Source: Methanomassiliicoccales archaeon (GTDB lineage: Archaea; Thermoplasmatota; Thermoplasmata; RBG-16-68-12; SOIM01). From it: a stretch of 45,638 nt of DNA. The position numbers and the translations under genes were made by a program. The stretch lies in NCBI GenBank assembly GCA_030593295.1, contig JAUVHO010000011.1:1-45638 (forward strand), given 5' to 3'. This document shows, piece by piece, positions 33,560 through 43,962 of the stretch (the stretch's first letter is position 1; each line of letters starts with the position of its first letter). The notes under the pieces are model-generated. The model was not told the DNA's origin, did no database searches, and worked only from the letters and a program-made list of their open reading frames with translations.

Positions 33560-36500
33560 CTAATCAGTCGGTGGCGGCGGTGCCTCGTCTTCAGGTGGTG
33601 GGGGCGTCTCCTTGTCGGGCGGAGCAGGCGTCTCATCCGGAGGCGGTGGCGTCTCTTTGTCCGGCGGCGGAGGCGGTTCGTCAGGTTCGGGCACCTGATC
33701 CTCTTCCATCGGTGGGGGAGGCATTGCAACTTCCATCCTGGCCCTCTGGGCGGCCCTCTTCTTCCTGAGCCGCGCCTGTCTCCTTCTCTTCTCCCTGAGT
33801 TTCTCTTCCTCTTCCTTCTTCCGTTTTCTGCCGCTGGCGAAGATTATTGGGAGTGCGATGGCAACGAGAAGGATCATCAAGACTATGATCCACCAGTACT
33901 CTGCGAGGAAGTTCCCCCCGGTGGTTCCGTCATCATCGTTGGGTATTAGCGGAAGGTCGTCCTGACCGTCAAGTATCCCGTCGTCGTCGGTGTCGTTGTC
34001 AAGCGGGTCGGTCCCGATGGCGATCTCGTCCGCATCCTCCAGGCCGTCGTCGTCAGAGTCCCTGCTGAGCGGGTCGGTCCCTATCTGGTTCTCGTAATCG
34101 TCCGTCAGACCGTCGCCGTCGCTGTCCTTGGCGGTCACGTCGACCCATGTTGTGTCCGTATCCTTGTTGCCGGAAGAATCGGTCACTTCGAGGGTTATCG
34201 TGTAGTTACCAGGAATGTCAAAGGTATACAATGGGTTGGACCCTGTCAACAATACCGGGCTTCCATCATAATCGAACGTCCAGTTGAACTCGTCCACGTT
34301 GCCGAAATTGTCGCTGCTTCCCCTTCCGTCCAAGGAAACGACCGTCCCTTGCTCGATAGCTCGTCCCGGACCCGCATCCGCGACGGGTGGCGTCTGGTCA
34401 ACGACCGTGAACGTCTCCCACGAGGCGTTCCAGTTACCGCTTGTGTCCTTAACGGCCATGAAGTAGGAGAACTCGCCGAGGGCGCCAAATGAAAGCTCAT
34501 AATAGTAGTTGGCCACGACTCCCGGGTTCTCGATCATGGTGAAGTTGCCCATCGGACTGCCTGCAGGGGTGTAGATGATCACCCAGGCTCCAGCGAGCTC
34601 GAAGTTGTCGGTCGCATTCGCGGTCAGATTGAGGTCGCTGTACACTTCGACCTGCGGGTTGCTCTGAAGCGGCGTCACCGAGGGTCTGGTATCGTCCTCT
34701 ATCCTGAAGGTCCCGCCCAGCGTGTTCCAGTTGCCCACGAGGTCGGATACCCATATCATGTAGTCGAACCTTCCAAGAAGATCATAGCTTCTGGATAGCC
34801 AGTAATTCCCGGGGCTTTCCTCGTTCATGGAATAGTTGCCAACAAAACCGCCGCTCGGGTCGCTGATGTTCACCCACGCTCCGAAGACCACGTGGTTGTC
34901 CGAGACGGACGTGGTTATGTTGACCTCGAAGAACACTTCCTGCGGGTTGGGGTCGGCACCGATGCTGATGAAGGTCGGGTAAAGGGTGTCATGTATGGTG
35001 AATGAGCCGCTGGAGCTGTTCCAGTTACCGCTGAAATCGCTCGCCCAGATGGTGAAGTTGTACGTGCCCAGTTTGTCGTAGAAGTCCTTGTAGAAGTGCT
35101 GAAGTGCCAAGATGAAGAAGCTCATTGAGGTGTTGGTGAAAGCGAGGCCGTCGGGGTCGGTGATGTCGATCAGGACCTGGTCCACCTGGTGGTTGTCGGT
35201 CACGAACAGGGTGACGTTCACGGATCCGTGTATCTGCTGGGCTGCCGGGTTGATGCCGAGGTTGTTCATCTCGGGAGGCGTCCAATCATCGATGATGAAC
35301 GAACCCTGCGAGGAGTTCCAGTTGTCGTACACATCAATTGTCCAGATGGTGAAATCGTAAGTTCCCAGCTCGGTGTACATCCTGCGGTAGTAGTAGAGGT
35401 CACCAGGCCCGGATGTCATGGACACGTTGGTGGTTGTCATGTCTGGCGCCACTACCTTGATCCACACATCGACCAGCCCGTAATCATCCCACACGTCCGC
35501 TGAGATGTTCACGAAGCCGAAGATCTCCTGTGGGTTCGGTGTCGCGGCCACGTTCTGAATGAGAGGCGGATTGCGTTCAATGGTGCACACCCGCATTGTG
35601 TCTATCGCATAGTTGCCGGCGGTGTCTGTCACGTTCAGGTCGACATCATAGCAGGATGCGGTCAGGAATGTGTATTGGGGGGTCACCCCCATCATGGTCT
35701 GCGGGGTTCCGTCGAAGAAGGTCCACACATAGGATGCGATCTGGTAGTTGTCGCTGGATCCGGTACCGTCGAAGTTGACCGCTGTCCCGATCAGTACATT
35801 GAATTGATCAGGTCCCGCATCGGCAATGGGGAAGGTCGAATCCTGGACGACGAACTGCCCTCCGGTGGAGTTCCACAACCCCAGACTGTCGACAGCCCAA
35901 GCTATGAAGTTGAACGTTCCGAGGATATTGTACGCATCATCATGATAGAAACTGTCGAAGAGTCCGCTGTCCATGGTAAAGTTGGTAACGGCCGATAACG
36001 GGTCGGTGATCTCCACCCAGACGTTGGATAAGAGGAAGTTGTCCGTCACATCCAAAGAGATATTGACCGATCCAAACACCTCTTGAGGTGATGGAACGGC
36101 TAGAAGGCTGCTCAACTCCGGAGGGGTCGTGTCCTGTATCGTGAACATCCCAGATGATGTGTTCCAGTTGTTGTTGATGTCCTCGGCCCAGATGTCGAAT
36201 GTGTAGTCCCCCAGGTCGGGGTATGTATCGTAATAGAAGTACTTCCCGGAACCGACATCGAAGCCCATGGTGAAGTTCCCGAAGGGGGTCAGGTCGGGAT
36301 TGGTGATGGCCACATCTACCCTGTTCACGCCTGTGTTGTCCAGTACCAGTGAGGAGATGTTCACGAGTCCGAACACTTCCTGCGGATTGGGCTGCGCGTT
36401 TACCTCCAGGATCAAGGGCAGTTGTACGTCTATGACATCCACGATGATGTTCCCGCTGTTGTTGAGGAAGGTCTCGCCGAGAGAATTGGAATAGCCGTCC

Positions 36501-38851
36501 ACGTTGAACGACTGTGCCCCGACCGCGTCTGCCCTAACCTGCCAAGAGACCATGCCTGTGGCCCCATTGACGAGGCTCCCTATGGCAGATGGATTGGAAC
36601 CCCCGACCAAGGTAAGTCCTCCGGGCAGGTTGATGCGTCCGTTGACGTTCCACCCCTCGAGCTGTCCCAGGTTGGTGATGTTGGCGAACACGGTGAACTG
36701 GCTCCCGAAGAGAACGCTGGAAGGAGCGTTGACATCAACTGTGTAATATGGAGGGACGATCTCGGTGTAGCTTCCCATGTGCGCAAGTGAGAAAGGCTCA
36801 TTCGCAGGACCCATGATGGTCCCGAACGCTCGAACCTTGAAGAGAATGTCACCCCTGGCGGAATTGAAATTCAGCTGTTCGACATTGCTGAGAGAGAAGC
36901 TGGAACGTCCAAGTTCGTTCCTGGTGGGCATCTCGTAAACGTAGAGATCGAGATCATTGGGCGGCCAGTGCTGGAAGGGATAGCTGGTGCCGATGTAGAT
37001 GGAGTGCTTCTGCCAGGCCAGGGTTGCCTTGTCGTCGGCGGCCACAGAACCCCTGTAGAACCTGTACCTGAGGGAGTCGTTTACGAACCCTTCGATGTGA
37101 TAGTCCATCCAGGTGAGGGTCTTGTCCATGTCGATGTAGCCCCATCCGGTAACGTTGTCCACGCCGGAGACCCCCCAGTCCTCCGCATGGTTGATCATGA
37201 GCGCCCTATATACGGCGGGAAAAAGAGATGAATCGTTGGTGTAGTTCATCATGAGAAGAGTGGCAGCTGCGACGTGGGGTGCTGACATGCTCGTCCCGGA
37301 CATGGATATGAAATCGTTCGCGGTCGCCCACTTGGTGTTGGCGGACATGATGTTCTGACCAGGTGCCACAACTGTCGGGGCTATCCTCCCGTCGTCCAGT
37401 GGACCTCGGCTGCTGAAACCGCTGATGGAATCGCCGACCCTTGAGTCGGAATTGGCATCGTTCATGCTTCCCACGCAGAATATGTTGAAGGCGTCACCAG
37501 GAATGCCAACCGTACCTGAGCCCGGACCAGAGTTGCCGGCCGAAACCGCAATAGGGATACCGAGGTCGTCTATGACCGCGTCCAGGAATCGGGAGGGTCC
37601 GCTGTTACCGTTGGTCAGGCCTCCGCCTCCGTAGCTGAGGCTCAAGATATCAGCGCCGGCCGTCTGGACCGCCCAATCGGTGATCTTCATGAAGTCTCCC
37701 CAGTCTCCTCCGCCGAGTCCGTCGCTCGTGTCATATCCGAACTTGCCGTCGATAAGGTTGCGCATGCCGTGTGCAACACCCTGGTAGGTGGTGTCGTTGC
37801 TCAGGATGATGCCTGCGATGTGAGTTCCGTGACCGTGGAAATCGTCTGTCGAAACTGGATTGTCTATGTACCTTGGGTCGAACTGGCCGTTGTCGTGAAC
37901 GACCTTCTCGAATTCCTCGTGCAGGTTGGGATGTGTTCCGTTGATGCCAGTATCCGTGATCGTCAGGTCCCAGGGTCCTCCAGTTATGCCGCTGCTCCAC
38001 ATGACGTTGGCGTATATCGCGTTGGGACTGTGGTCCAGGTGCGGGTACATCTTGAAGCTGGCGTGGACGAAACCTACATCCAGTCTATCAGCAATCGCTT
38101 GGACGGAGTGGACCGGAACCCAGGCTGAGAAAGAATTGAAGAGATGCCCCTGATAGCCCATTCGGTAGCCCAATGATCCAAGGCGGCTGTACAGCTCCTC
38201 CTGGATAAGGGCGTTCTCGACCTCGGTGATGTCCAATATCTCCTTTCGGATCTCGTACGTCTTAAGGTCGATCTTCAGGTTGGTCTGCTCTAGATGGCTG
38301 ACCTCGGATGGCGTCATGGTGTTCTCGATCGGTCCCATGATGGAAACTGCATCAGCGGGCATCCTGGCCTTTGCACCGTGATATATCGCCGTCCTCTCGT
38401 CCATCAGTGCCTGGAGCGCAGACTTGTGCTCCGCCCTGGTCTTCAGACTAATCTCGTGAGAGGGCTGTTCCCTCATCTCCACCACGATGGAAACGATCTC
38501 GTTCTGTAAGCTCTCGTCCCCCATGGCCTCCAGGAGTTTGGGATCGATCTTATACGAAGACCCATCCGCAAGGCCCAGTTCATATTCCGCCAGTGATTCA
38601 AGGTCCTCGAAAAGAATGCTTTCCCCAAGGTAGCTGGTCCTCTCCTCGACCATGTCTTTGACGATGAGATACCTCTGACCCGATACCGGACCAAACAGAT
38701 ATTCACCCTGAGGAAGCGGTTCCTGCAACGCCTCTTCTGCTTGTTGGCTCTGGGCGCTTCCTTTTCCGGGTGTCAACAGAGGCGATAACGAACCGACGAG
38801 GAAAAGGGCAGCGATGAGAAGGGGAGCCATTTTACTGATTATTCTGCCCAA
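33560..38851 (-). CDS. Large S8 (subtilisin-like) surface protease with six related ~95-aa β repeats, two PKD domains, TSP3-type Ca repeats, TM, and Pro-rich cytoplasmic tail
   Basis: Catalytic motifs DLTITDTGINGTHPNL, DFHGHGTHIAGI, SMSGTSMSAPHVAAA; NPQEVFGxVNIS...NWNxSxGxFxIxDxTPP repeats; DSDGDGLTDDYENQIGTDP; TM YWWIIVLMILLVAIALPIIFASG; PPPPDKETPPPP tail. Confidence 0.93.
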   Translation of the reverse strand: MGRIISKMAPLLIAALFLVGSLSPLLTPGKGSAQSQQAEEALQEPLPQGEYLFGPVSGQRYLIVKDMVEERTSYLGESILFEDLESLAEYELGLADGSSYKIDPKLLEAMGDESLQNEIVSIVVEMREQPSHEISLKTRAEHKSALQALMDERTAIYHGAKARMPADAVSIMGPIENTMTPSEVSHLEQTNLKIDLKTYEIRKEILDITEVENALIQEELYSRLGSLGYRMGYQGHLFNSFSAWVPVHSVQAIADRLDVGFVHASFKMYPHLDHSPNAIYANVMWSSGITGGPWDLTITDTGINGTHPNLHEEFEKVVHDNGQFDPRYIDNPVSTDDFHGHGTHIAGIILSNDTTYQGVAHGMRNLIDGKFGYDTSDGLGGGDWGDFMKITDWAVQTAGADILSLSYGGGGLTNGNSGPSRFLDAVIDDLGIPIAVSAGNSGPGSGTVGIPGDAFNIFCVGSMNDANSDSRVGDSISGFSSRGPLDDGRIAPTVVAPGQNIMSANTKWATANDFISMSGTSMSAPHVAAATLLMMNYTNDSSLFPAVYRALMINHAEDWGVSGVDNVTGWGYIDMDKTLTWMDYHIEGFVNDSLRYRFYRGSVAADDKATLAWQKHSIYIGTSYPFQHWPPNDLDLYVYEMPTRNELGRSSFSLSNVEQLNFNSARGDILFKVRAFGTIMGPANEPFSLAHMGSYTEIVPPYYTVDVNAPSSVLFGSQFTVFANITNLGQLEGWNVNGRINLPGGLTLVGGSNPSAIGSLVNGATGMVSWQVRADAVGAQSFNVDGYSNSLGETFLNNSGNIIVDVIDVQLPLILEVNAQPNPQEVFGLVNISSLVLDNTGVNRVDVAITNPDLTPFGNFTMGFDVGSGKYFYYDTYPDLGDYTFDIWAEDINNNWNTSSGMFTIQDTTPPELSSLLAVPSPQEVFGSVNISLDVTDNFLLSNVWVEITDPLSAVTNFTMDSGLFDSFYHDDAYNILGTFNFIAWAVDSLGLWNSTGGQFVVQDSTFPIADAGPDQFNVLIGTAVNFDGTGSSDNYQIASYVWTFFDGTPQTMMGVTPQYTFLTASCYDVDLNVTDTAGNYAIDTMRVCTIERNPPLIQNVAATPNPQEIFGFVNISADVWDDYGLVDVWIKVVAPDMTTTNVSMTSGPGDLYYYRRMYTELGTYDFTIWTIDVYDNWNSSQGSFIIDDWTPPEMNNLGINPAAQQIHGSVNVTLFVTDNHQVDQVLIDITDPDGLAFTNTSMSFFILALQHFYKDFYDKLGTYNFTIWASDFSGNWNSSSGSFTIHDTLYPTFISIGADPNPQEVFFEVNITTSVSDNHVVFGAWVNISDPSGGFVGNYSMNEESPGNYWLSRSYDLLGRFDYMIWVSDLVGNWNTLGGTFRIEDDTRPSVTPLQSNPQVEVYSDLNLTANATDNFELAGAWVIIYTPAGSPMGNFTMIENPGVVANYYYELSFGALGEFSYFMAVKDTSGNWNASWETFTVVDQTPPVADAGPGRAIEQGTVVSLDGRGSSDNFGNVDEFNWTFDYDGSPVLLTGSNPLYTFDIPGNYTITLEVTDSSGNKDTDTTWVDVTAKDSDGDGLTDDYENQIGTDPLSRDSDDDGLEDADEIAIGTDPLDNDTDDDGILDGQDDLPLIPNDDDGTTGGNFLAEYWWIIVLMILLVAIALPIIFASGRKRKKEEEEKLREKRRRQARLRKKRAAQRARMEVAMPPPPMEEDQVPEPDEPPPPPDKETPPPPDETPAPPDKETPPPPEDEAPPPPTD

Positions 38852-38949
38852 CTTTTACCCCCTATGGTGCGTGTGTAGGGTAGTCATATGCAGCTCTGTT
38901 CTAAAAAGTCTTGTGGTTTGAATCTCGATATGGAATACGATAGCCAGAC

Positions 38950-41900
38950 CTAGTCTTTGACACCGTTTCTTCGCTTGTTGGTCTCTTCTTCTATCGTCTT
39001 GAGGGTCTCGGTCATCTGAGCGTAGTCGTCCCCGTCTCGAAGGTTCTCAAGATTTTCCATCAGGTCGTTCACGTCCACGCCCTCTTCGTTGGCGACCTTC
39101 AGGAGTTCCTCGGTCTCCATGAGTGAGTTGTCGAAGGTGTACTTCTGGTCGATTCCTTCTCCGACCTCGGCAGCTCTGTTTATCTTGGCCAGTGCCTTAA
39201 GATATCCGTCGTCCGCGAGCACCTCTTCGGCCTCATACAGGACTGAGACGGCATCTTCAACGTCTGCGCCCTTCTCGCCGAGCTCGTTGACAAACTCCCG
39301 GACCTCTCCCAGCCTGGTCTCGGTGCTCTCTCTGAGCTCCCTCTTGACGGTGGCGACCATGGTCAGCAAGGCCTCCGTCCTCTCCAGCGCTTCCTTTGTA
39401 AGACCAAGAGATTGGATCTCCGCCTTTTCTCTCTCGATGGATGCCAGGTCGTTCTTTCTCACTTCCATGTTCTTCATTTCTTCGTCAAGAGACTCGTTCA
39501 AATCGGTCAAATCTGAATCCAGTTCATCCAGCCCCGACTTCTCCTTGTTCAGAGCCTCGATGAGTTCATTGGCCTCGTCCACCTTTCCCTGTGACATAAG
39601 GTCCTCGGCGGAAGCCAGCACGGCCTCCAGGTTGGATACCTGGACACCTTTCCCTTTCAGTTTCTGAATCTCCATCCGGATGCCGTCTAGATTAGCGCCA
39701 GCATCCTCGCTCAGCGACATCCTGAGGCTGTCCGCCTCCTCGGCAACCATCCTCAGTTTCTGGAGTGCCTCAGCGCCGTCAGAGGTCCTCAAGGCCTCTT
39801 GCAGGTCGCCCGCCAGATTGGACACGCTGACGCCCCAGACAGCGGCCTTTTCGATGGCTTCCTTGGCGCGCTTGATCTCGACCTCTTTCTCCTCGGCCAG
39901 ACTTGACGATTCCTCTGCCAGGGTCTTGGCTTCCAGTGCCAGTCTTTTCGCCTCGAACGTGTTTCCCTCGCCCATCATGTCCTCGGCCCCCAGCAGGAGG
40001 CTTTCGGCATCACCGACGGTCAATCCCTTGGCCTTCAGGTCGTCCAGAATGTTCCGGGCTTCGGAGATGACCTCTGAGGCTTCTTTACTCAGGCTCTCGG
40101 CAGTTCCGGCGGTCTTCTCTCCCAGATCGCGCACCAATTGAATCCTTGATTTGTAATCGTACTCGGCGTTCCTGAGATCTTCCAGTTCTTCCAGGATATC
40201 GTTGACGTCCATGCCTGCCTCGGCAGCCTCTTCGACCTCGGATCTGACCTGCTCCAGCACTGCAATGAAACTCTCGTGGTCATTCTTGAGCTGCTCGGTC
40301 GCCCTGGCCGCCTCGATGATGTTCTTGCGGGCCGATAGGTACTCCTCTTCCTGAACATCCTTCTCGGCTTTCTTGAGAAGGTCCATCAGATCGCCGCCAG
40401 CTGCACCGTCCTCGATGAGATCCTCGAGCGTTTCCCGGGTGGATTGAATGTCCTCCAGTGTTCTGGTGCTCATCATTGTCTTCCTTGCGTTGAGGTCGTC
40501 CAGTATCTTGTCCATTTCCGGTATTGATGATTCGTAGTCCTGGGATTCTTCAAGCATCTCCAGTCTGGTCTCGAAATCCTTGACCCCGATGCCGAAGCGG
40601 GTGGCATCAATAAGGGCCTCATCAACTGACACCTTGACACCGGACCATCTTTCATGCACGTTTCTGAGCTCTGTGATCCTCTCTTCGGCCAGGTCGCATG
40701 TGTCCATGGCATCGACGATGTTATCTTCAGTCATCTCCAGCTCGGCCTTCTCGATCAACTCAAGGACGGTCTTCGTCCGAATCTCGGTGCGTTCCATCTC
40801 GGCCGCCGTCTCTCTCAGTCTGGATAGCGAATCGCGGACATCGTCCCTATGGCCCTCGAACAGGTTGTTGACCCGATCGAAAAGAAGCCCTGCCTTCTCT
40901 ATTATGTGAGAATAGTCATCCGAGCTCTCCAGCCAGGAGATGTCTTCCTCAAGCTCGTCCAGAGACACGTCCATCTCCTTCGCCCTGTTCACGATATGTT
41001 CAAGAGATGACATCCGATCCTTCGCCTCCCTGAACTGCTGGATCCTCTCTTCGGCCAGGTCGCGAACATTTCTCGCTTTCTTCTCAGCATCCCGGTATTT
41101 GAGCCTGTCTGCGAGCTCATTTGCCGAGGACAGCATCTCGGACAGGTCGTCCGATGAGACTTCATTCGCCTTAAGGAGCGATATCCCGTGCCGCGCCTCG
41201 ACCGCCGCCCAGTCCATATTCTGGACCAACTTGGACTCGACCTTCTTGACCTCCGTCTCAAGGGTCCTGATCTTCTCAATCCGCGAACTTGGGTCGCTGT
41301 CCATCTCGCATATCTGGAGGTCCGATTCCAGTGAATGAGCGTCAAAACCGCCCTCGCTCAGCCTCATTATGGTCTCGCCCAGGGCCTCGCAGGCCTCGGT
41401 GGAATTCTCGAAAAGCTCCACCTTCTTCTTCGTCCTGCCAACGGCCTCGACGGCCACCTCGAACGCCTGGCTGAACCTTCCATCGTCGTAGGCCTCGGTT
41501 GCCTTGGCAATGATTTCATTCTCGTCGTCGAACGATATATCTCGGTGTTCTTGGACCAAGGTCCCTGCCTCTTCCAAGGTGTCCCTGGCCTGGCTCCTTA
41601 TCCTGTCCTTCTCCGCACGAACCTCGTCCAGGAACCTGGTCAGTTCTTCCAGGGTATCTGCGTTCCTCTCGGTCGTGATGTTCTGTAAGTCTGATTCGAA
41701 AACCGTTGTGGGAACCCCAGCGGTGTCCAGTAGAGTGAAGGTCTCCGCGATCTGCCCCAAGAGGTCATCGAACATCTCGGAGAGATCGATGGCAGCCTCC
41801 AGCTGCTGCTCGGCCTTCCTAGCGATCTTCCCGGCCTTCTTGAAGTTCTGCTTCTCGACCGAAGATTCCGCTTCCCCGATGAGCTTGGGCACCTCGCCTA

Positions 41901-43686
41901 CGTCCACACCGAGTTCCAGAAGCGAGTGAAGCTGGTCCCTCATCTTCATGAGTTTGACCGTGGTCCTCTCTGTCGCGTCGGTCATCCTTTGGAGAGCGAC
42001 CTCCTCTATCTCCTTGGCATTGGCAATCACCTGCTCCAGGTCCGTGACCTTCTCCAGCGCCTTCATCTTCTTCCTGAGGTCGGTCACCTTGACCCCTTTG
42101 TCCTTTGTTCTGTCAAGCAGGGTTGCGAGCTCTTCCATTGTCCTGACAGAATCCTTGTGCAGAGCCAGGTTCTTGTTGACGATCTCCGTGACGTTGAGCA
42201 GAATCTCCATTGCCCTAACGAAGTTCTCTTCCGAGGCCGTTTCCTCCGAGATCTTGATCGCATTCTCGATCTTCTCGGTGGGGACGCCTTTGTCTTCGAG
42301 CTCTTTCACCTTGGTTCCCAGTTTCTTGGTGGAGCTCTTGATCGCCCTGAGGGACTCTTTCTTCTCGGTCTGGATCTTGTCCGAAAGCTTCTCTGCCATC
42401 TCGACCGCTTCTTCGAAGTTCCCTTTCTTCCTCTCCCCGTCGGCCCCGTCCAGGATCTCAACAAGTTCGAGTTTGGATTCGGGTACAAGGAACAACGTAT
42501 CGATGCTCTTCCTGAGTGGAGCGAATTGTTCCACGACAACGAAGTTCATCTCCTTGATCAGGGACATCTCGGCGTTCCGGAGAACGTCCAGGCTCTTCTC
42601 CAGCCTTCCTTCTTCCAAATCGCCCTTGGCGATGTCCAACCTATGAGGATAAGAGGAAACATCGACGCCCAATCTCTCGGCCCGGGTTGCGATGTCGTCC
42701 AACTTCTCGAAGGACTCGTTGATGGCCCCTTTCGTGGCCTCATCTATGCTGGACCCACCGAGACCGGCCATCTTGATCGTGTTCTCGATATTGGCCGCGA
42801 GAAGATTGGTGCCCGCTTTGGCCATCAGTTCCTGGGCATCCTCGGACACGATGCCCCTGTTCCCCAGTGAGTTGATCTTCCGATAAACCGGAGTGACGTA
42901 GTTCTGCCGGACGTACCTCTTCATGCGAACATTCAGTGAATCCCTGATTCTAATGGATCCCACCCTGGCATCGGAGAAGTTGCCCTTGTTGAACTCTATG
43001 AGAACGTCCTTCAGGTCCTCCAGGTCCTCTTCGATCGGGATGCCCAGTCTCTTGGCTTTCTTCAAGGTGTACCAGAGCCCTTCTATCCTGTCCGATGAGA
43101 TGCTGTGGGCCCGCAAAAGGCGGGAGACCTCCCAGTAGTCACCGTTCTCCAGCTCTTCCTCGATAGGTTTGAGCGACTCGTCCTTGAACAATATCCCGGT
43201 GGAATCCCTCTTGAGCTCCATCCGGGACTTGGTCTTCTCCAGGAGCTTATCGGTGTGAAGTGTCAGCTGTGATTCGAGGATCGCGGTGCAGTCGGTCATG
43301 GCCGCTTCTGATTCCTTCATCTTCCTGAATCCAACGTTCGCCTGGGCACTTTTGTAAAGGTCATCTGCCCTCTGGGTGTCGATGCCCATGCTCTCGGCGA
43401 GACGCAGGCCGGACCGGGCGTTGTCCTTCATCTTGGTGAGCTGCCTCAATCGTGCAAGGAGCCGGGCCTGACGAATGGACAGGGCCCCGGAGACCGTAAT
43501 AAGGAGCAGGCCCAGTATGAGGAGGATGGCGGCAATGTTCTCATCGACAGCAAGAGCGGACACATTCCCGAAGACAAGTGGAAATGACAAGAACAAGCAG
43601 AAGAAACCGATGGCCAGCAGAAGGGCTATTATTGCCCAGAAAAATATGTAGTTGACTGACCCCTCTCGCCTTTTCAGGACCCACAT
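38950..43686 (-). CDS. 1578-aa membrane-anchored helical-repeat/coiled-coil protein
   Basis: Two N-terminal TM segments (FFWAIIALLLAIGFFCLFLSFPLVF, AAILLILGLLLITVSGAL), then ~1500 aa of charged helical sequence with recurring GV[DS]V..L...L..A pattern; single intact ORF. Confidence 0.87.
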   Translation of the reverse strand: MWVLKRREGSVNYIFFWAIIALLLAIGFFCLFLSFPLVFGNVSALAVDENIAAILLILGLLLITVSGALSIRQARLLARLRQLTKMKDNARSGLRLAESMGIDTQRADDLYKSAQANVGFRKMKESEAAMTDCTAILESQLTLHTDKLLEKTKSRMELKRDSTGILFKDESLKPIEEELENGDYWEVSRLLRAHSISSDRIEGLWYTLKKAKRLGIPIEEDLEDLKDVLIEFNKGNFSDARVGSIRIRDSLNVRMKRYVRQNYVTPVYRKINSLGNRGIVSEDAQELMAKAGTNLLAANIENTIKMAGLGGSSIDEATKGAINESFEKLDDIATRAERLGVDVSSYPHRLDIAKGDLEEGRLEKSLDVLRNAEMSLIKEMNFVVVEQFAPLRKSIDTLFLVPESKLELVEILDGADGERKKGNFEEAVEMAEKLSDKIQTEKKESLRAIKSSTKKLGTKVKELEDKGVPTEKIENAIKISEETASEENFVRAMEILLNVTEIVNKNLALHKDSVRTMEELATLLDRTKDKGVKVTDLRKKMKALEKVTDLEQVIANAKEIEEVALQRMTDATERTTVKLMKMRDQLHSLLELGVDVGEVPKLIGEAESSVEKQNFKKAGKIARKAEQQLEAAIDLSEMFDDLLGQIAETFTLLDTAGVPTTVFESDLQNITTERNADTLEELTRFLDEVRAEKDRIRSQARDTLEEAGTLVQEHRDISFDDENEIIAKATEAYDDGRFSQAFEVAVEAVGRTKKKVELFENSTEACEALGETIMRLSEGGFDAHSLESDLQICEMDSDPSSRIEKIRTLETEVKKVESKLVQNMDWAAVEARHGISLLKANEVSSDDLSEMLSSANELADRLKYRDAEKKARNVRDLAEERIQQFREAKDRMSSLEHIVNRAKEMDVSLDELEEDISWLESSDDYSHIIEKAGLLFDRVNNLFEGHRDDVRDSLSRLRETAAEMERTEIRTKTVLELIEKAELEMTEDNIVDAMDTCDLAEERITELRNVHERWSGVKVSVDEALIDATRFGIGVKDFETRLEMLEESQDYESSIPEMDKILDDLNARKTMMSTRTLEDIQSTRETLEDLIEDGAAGGDLMDLLKKAEKDVQEEEYLSARKNIIEAARATEQLKNDHESFIAVLEQVRSEVEEAAEAGMDVNDILEELEDLRNAEYDYKSRIQLVRDLGEKTAGTAESLSKEASEVISEARNILDDLKAKGLTVGDAESLLLGAEDMMGEGNTFEAKRLALEAKTLAEESSSLAEEKEVEIKRAKEAIEKAAVWGVSVSNLAGDLQEALRTSDGAEALQKLRMVAEEADSLRMSLSEDAGANLDGIRMEIQKLKGKGVQVSNLEAVLASAEDLMSQGKVDEANELIEALNKEKSGLDELDSDLTDLNESLDEEMKNMEVRKNDLASIEREKAEIQSLGLTKEALERTEALLTMVATVKRELRESTETRLGEVREFVNELGEKGADVEDAVSVLYEAEEVLADDGYLKALAKINRAAEVGEGIDQKYTFDNSLMETEELLKVANEEGVDVNDLMENLENLRDGDDYAQMTETLKTIEEETNKRRNGVKD

Positions 43687-43937
43687 AGAGGAGATATCCC
43701 CCTTCTTGATACTCGGTATTCTATCGTCTAGATAGTATTCCTATGCCACTGCTCCTTCGGAGCGTGCTATTGATTGTATTCATTTGAGATACTATAAACT
43801 TTCCCTGAGGCCACACAATCGCAGATCGACCAGACCAGTACTCCACAAGAGTGACCGTTCTGTTATCACTATCAATATCAAGAACGAGACGATGGGGTAA
43901 GCCGCACGGTCGCAGTTCGAGCCACCAGACAAAACGA

Positions 43938-43945
43938 TTTAAATA
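43938..43945 (+). promoter_or_regulatory. TATA box (tttaaata) for SRP RNA
   Basis: ~25 nt upstream of the predicted 7S RNA 5' end. Confidence 0.55.
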
Positions 43946-43962
43946 TCATCTATCTCATAGTT

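Noticed and set aside
33570-33720. Short repeated GGAGGCGGTGGCGTCTC-like units as a possible CRISPR or minisatellite
   Set aside because: Units are codon-phased and encode the Pro-rich tail; no spacers, so not CRISPR.
41926-42870. 314-aa plus-strand ORF
   Set aside because: Antisense to the 1578-aa helical-repeat gene; long open antisense frames are expected from its Glu/Leu/Lys-rich codons.
43860-43935. tRNA T-arm-like gcagttcgagcc near the SRP RNA
   Set aside because: No acceptor, D-arm or anticodon arm can be folded around it.
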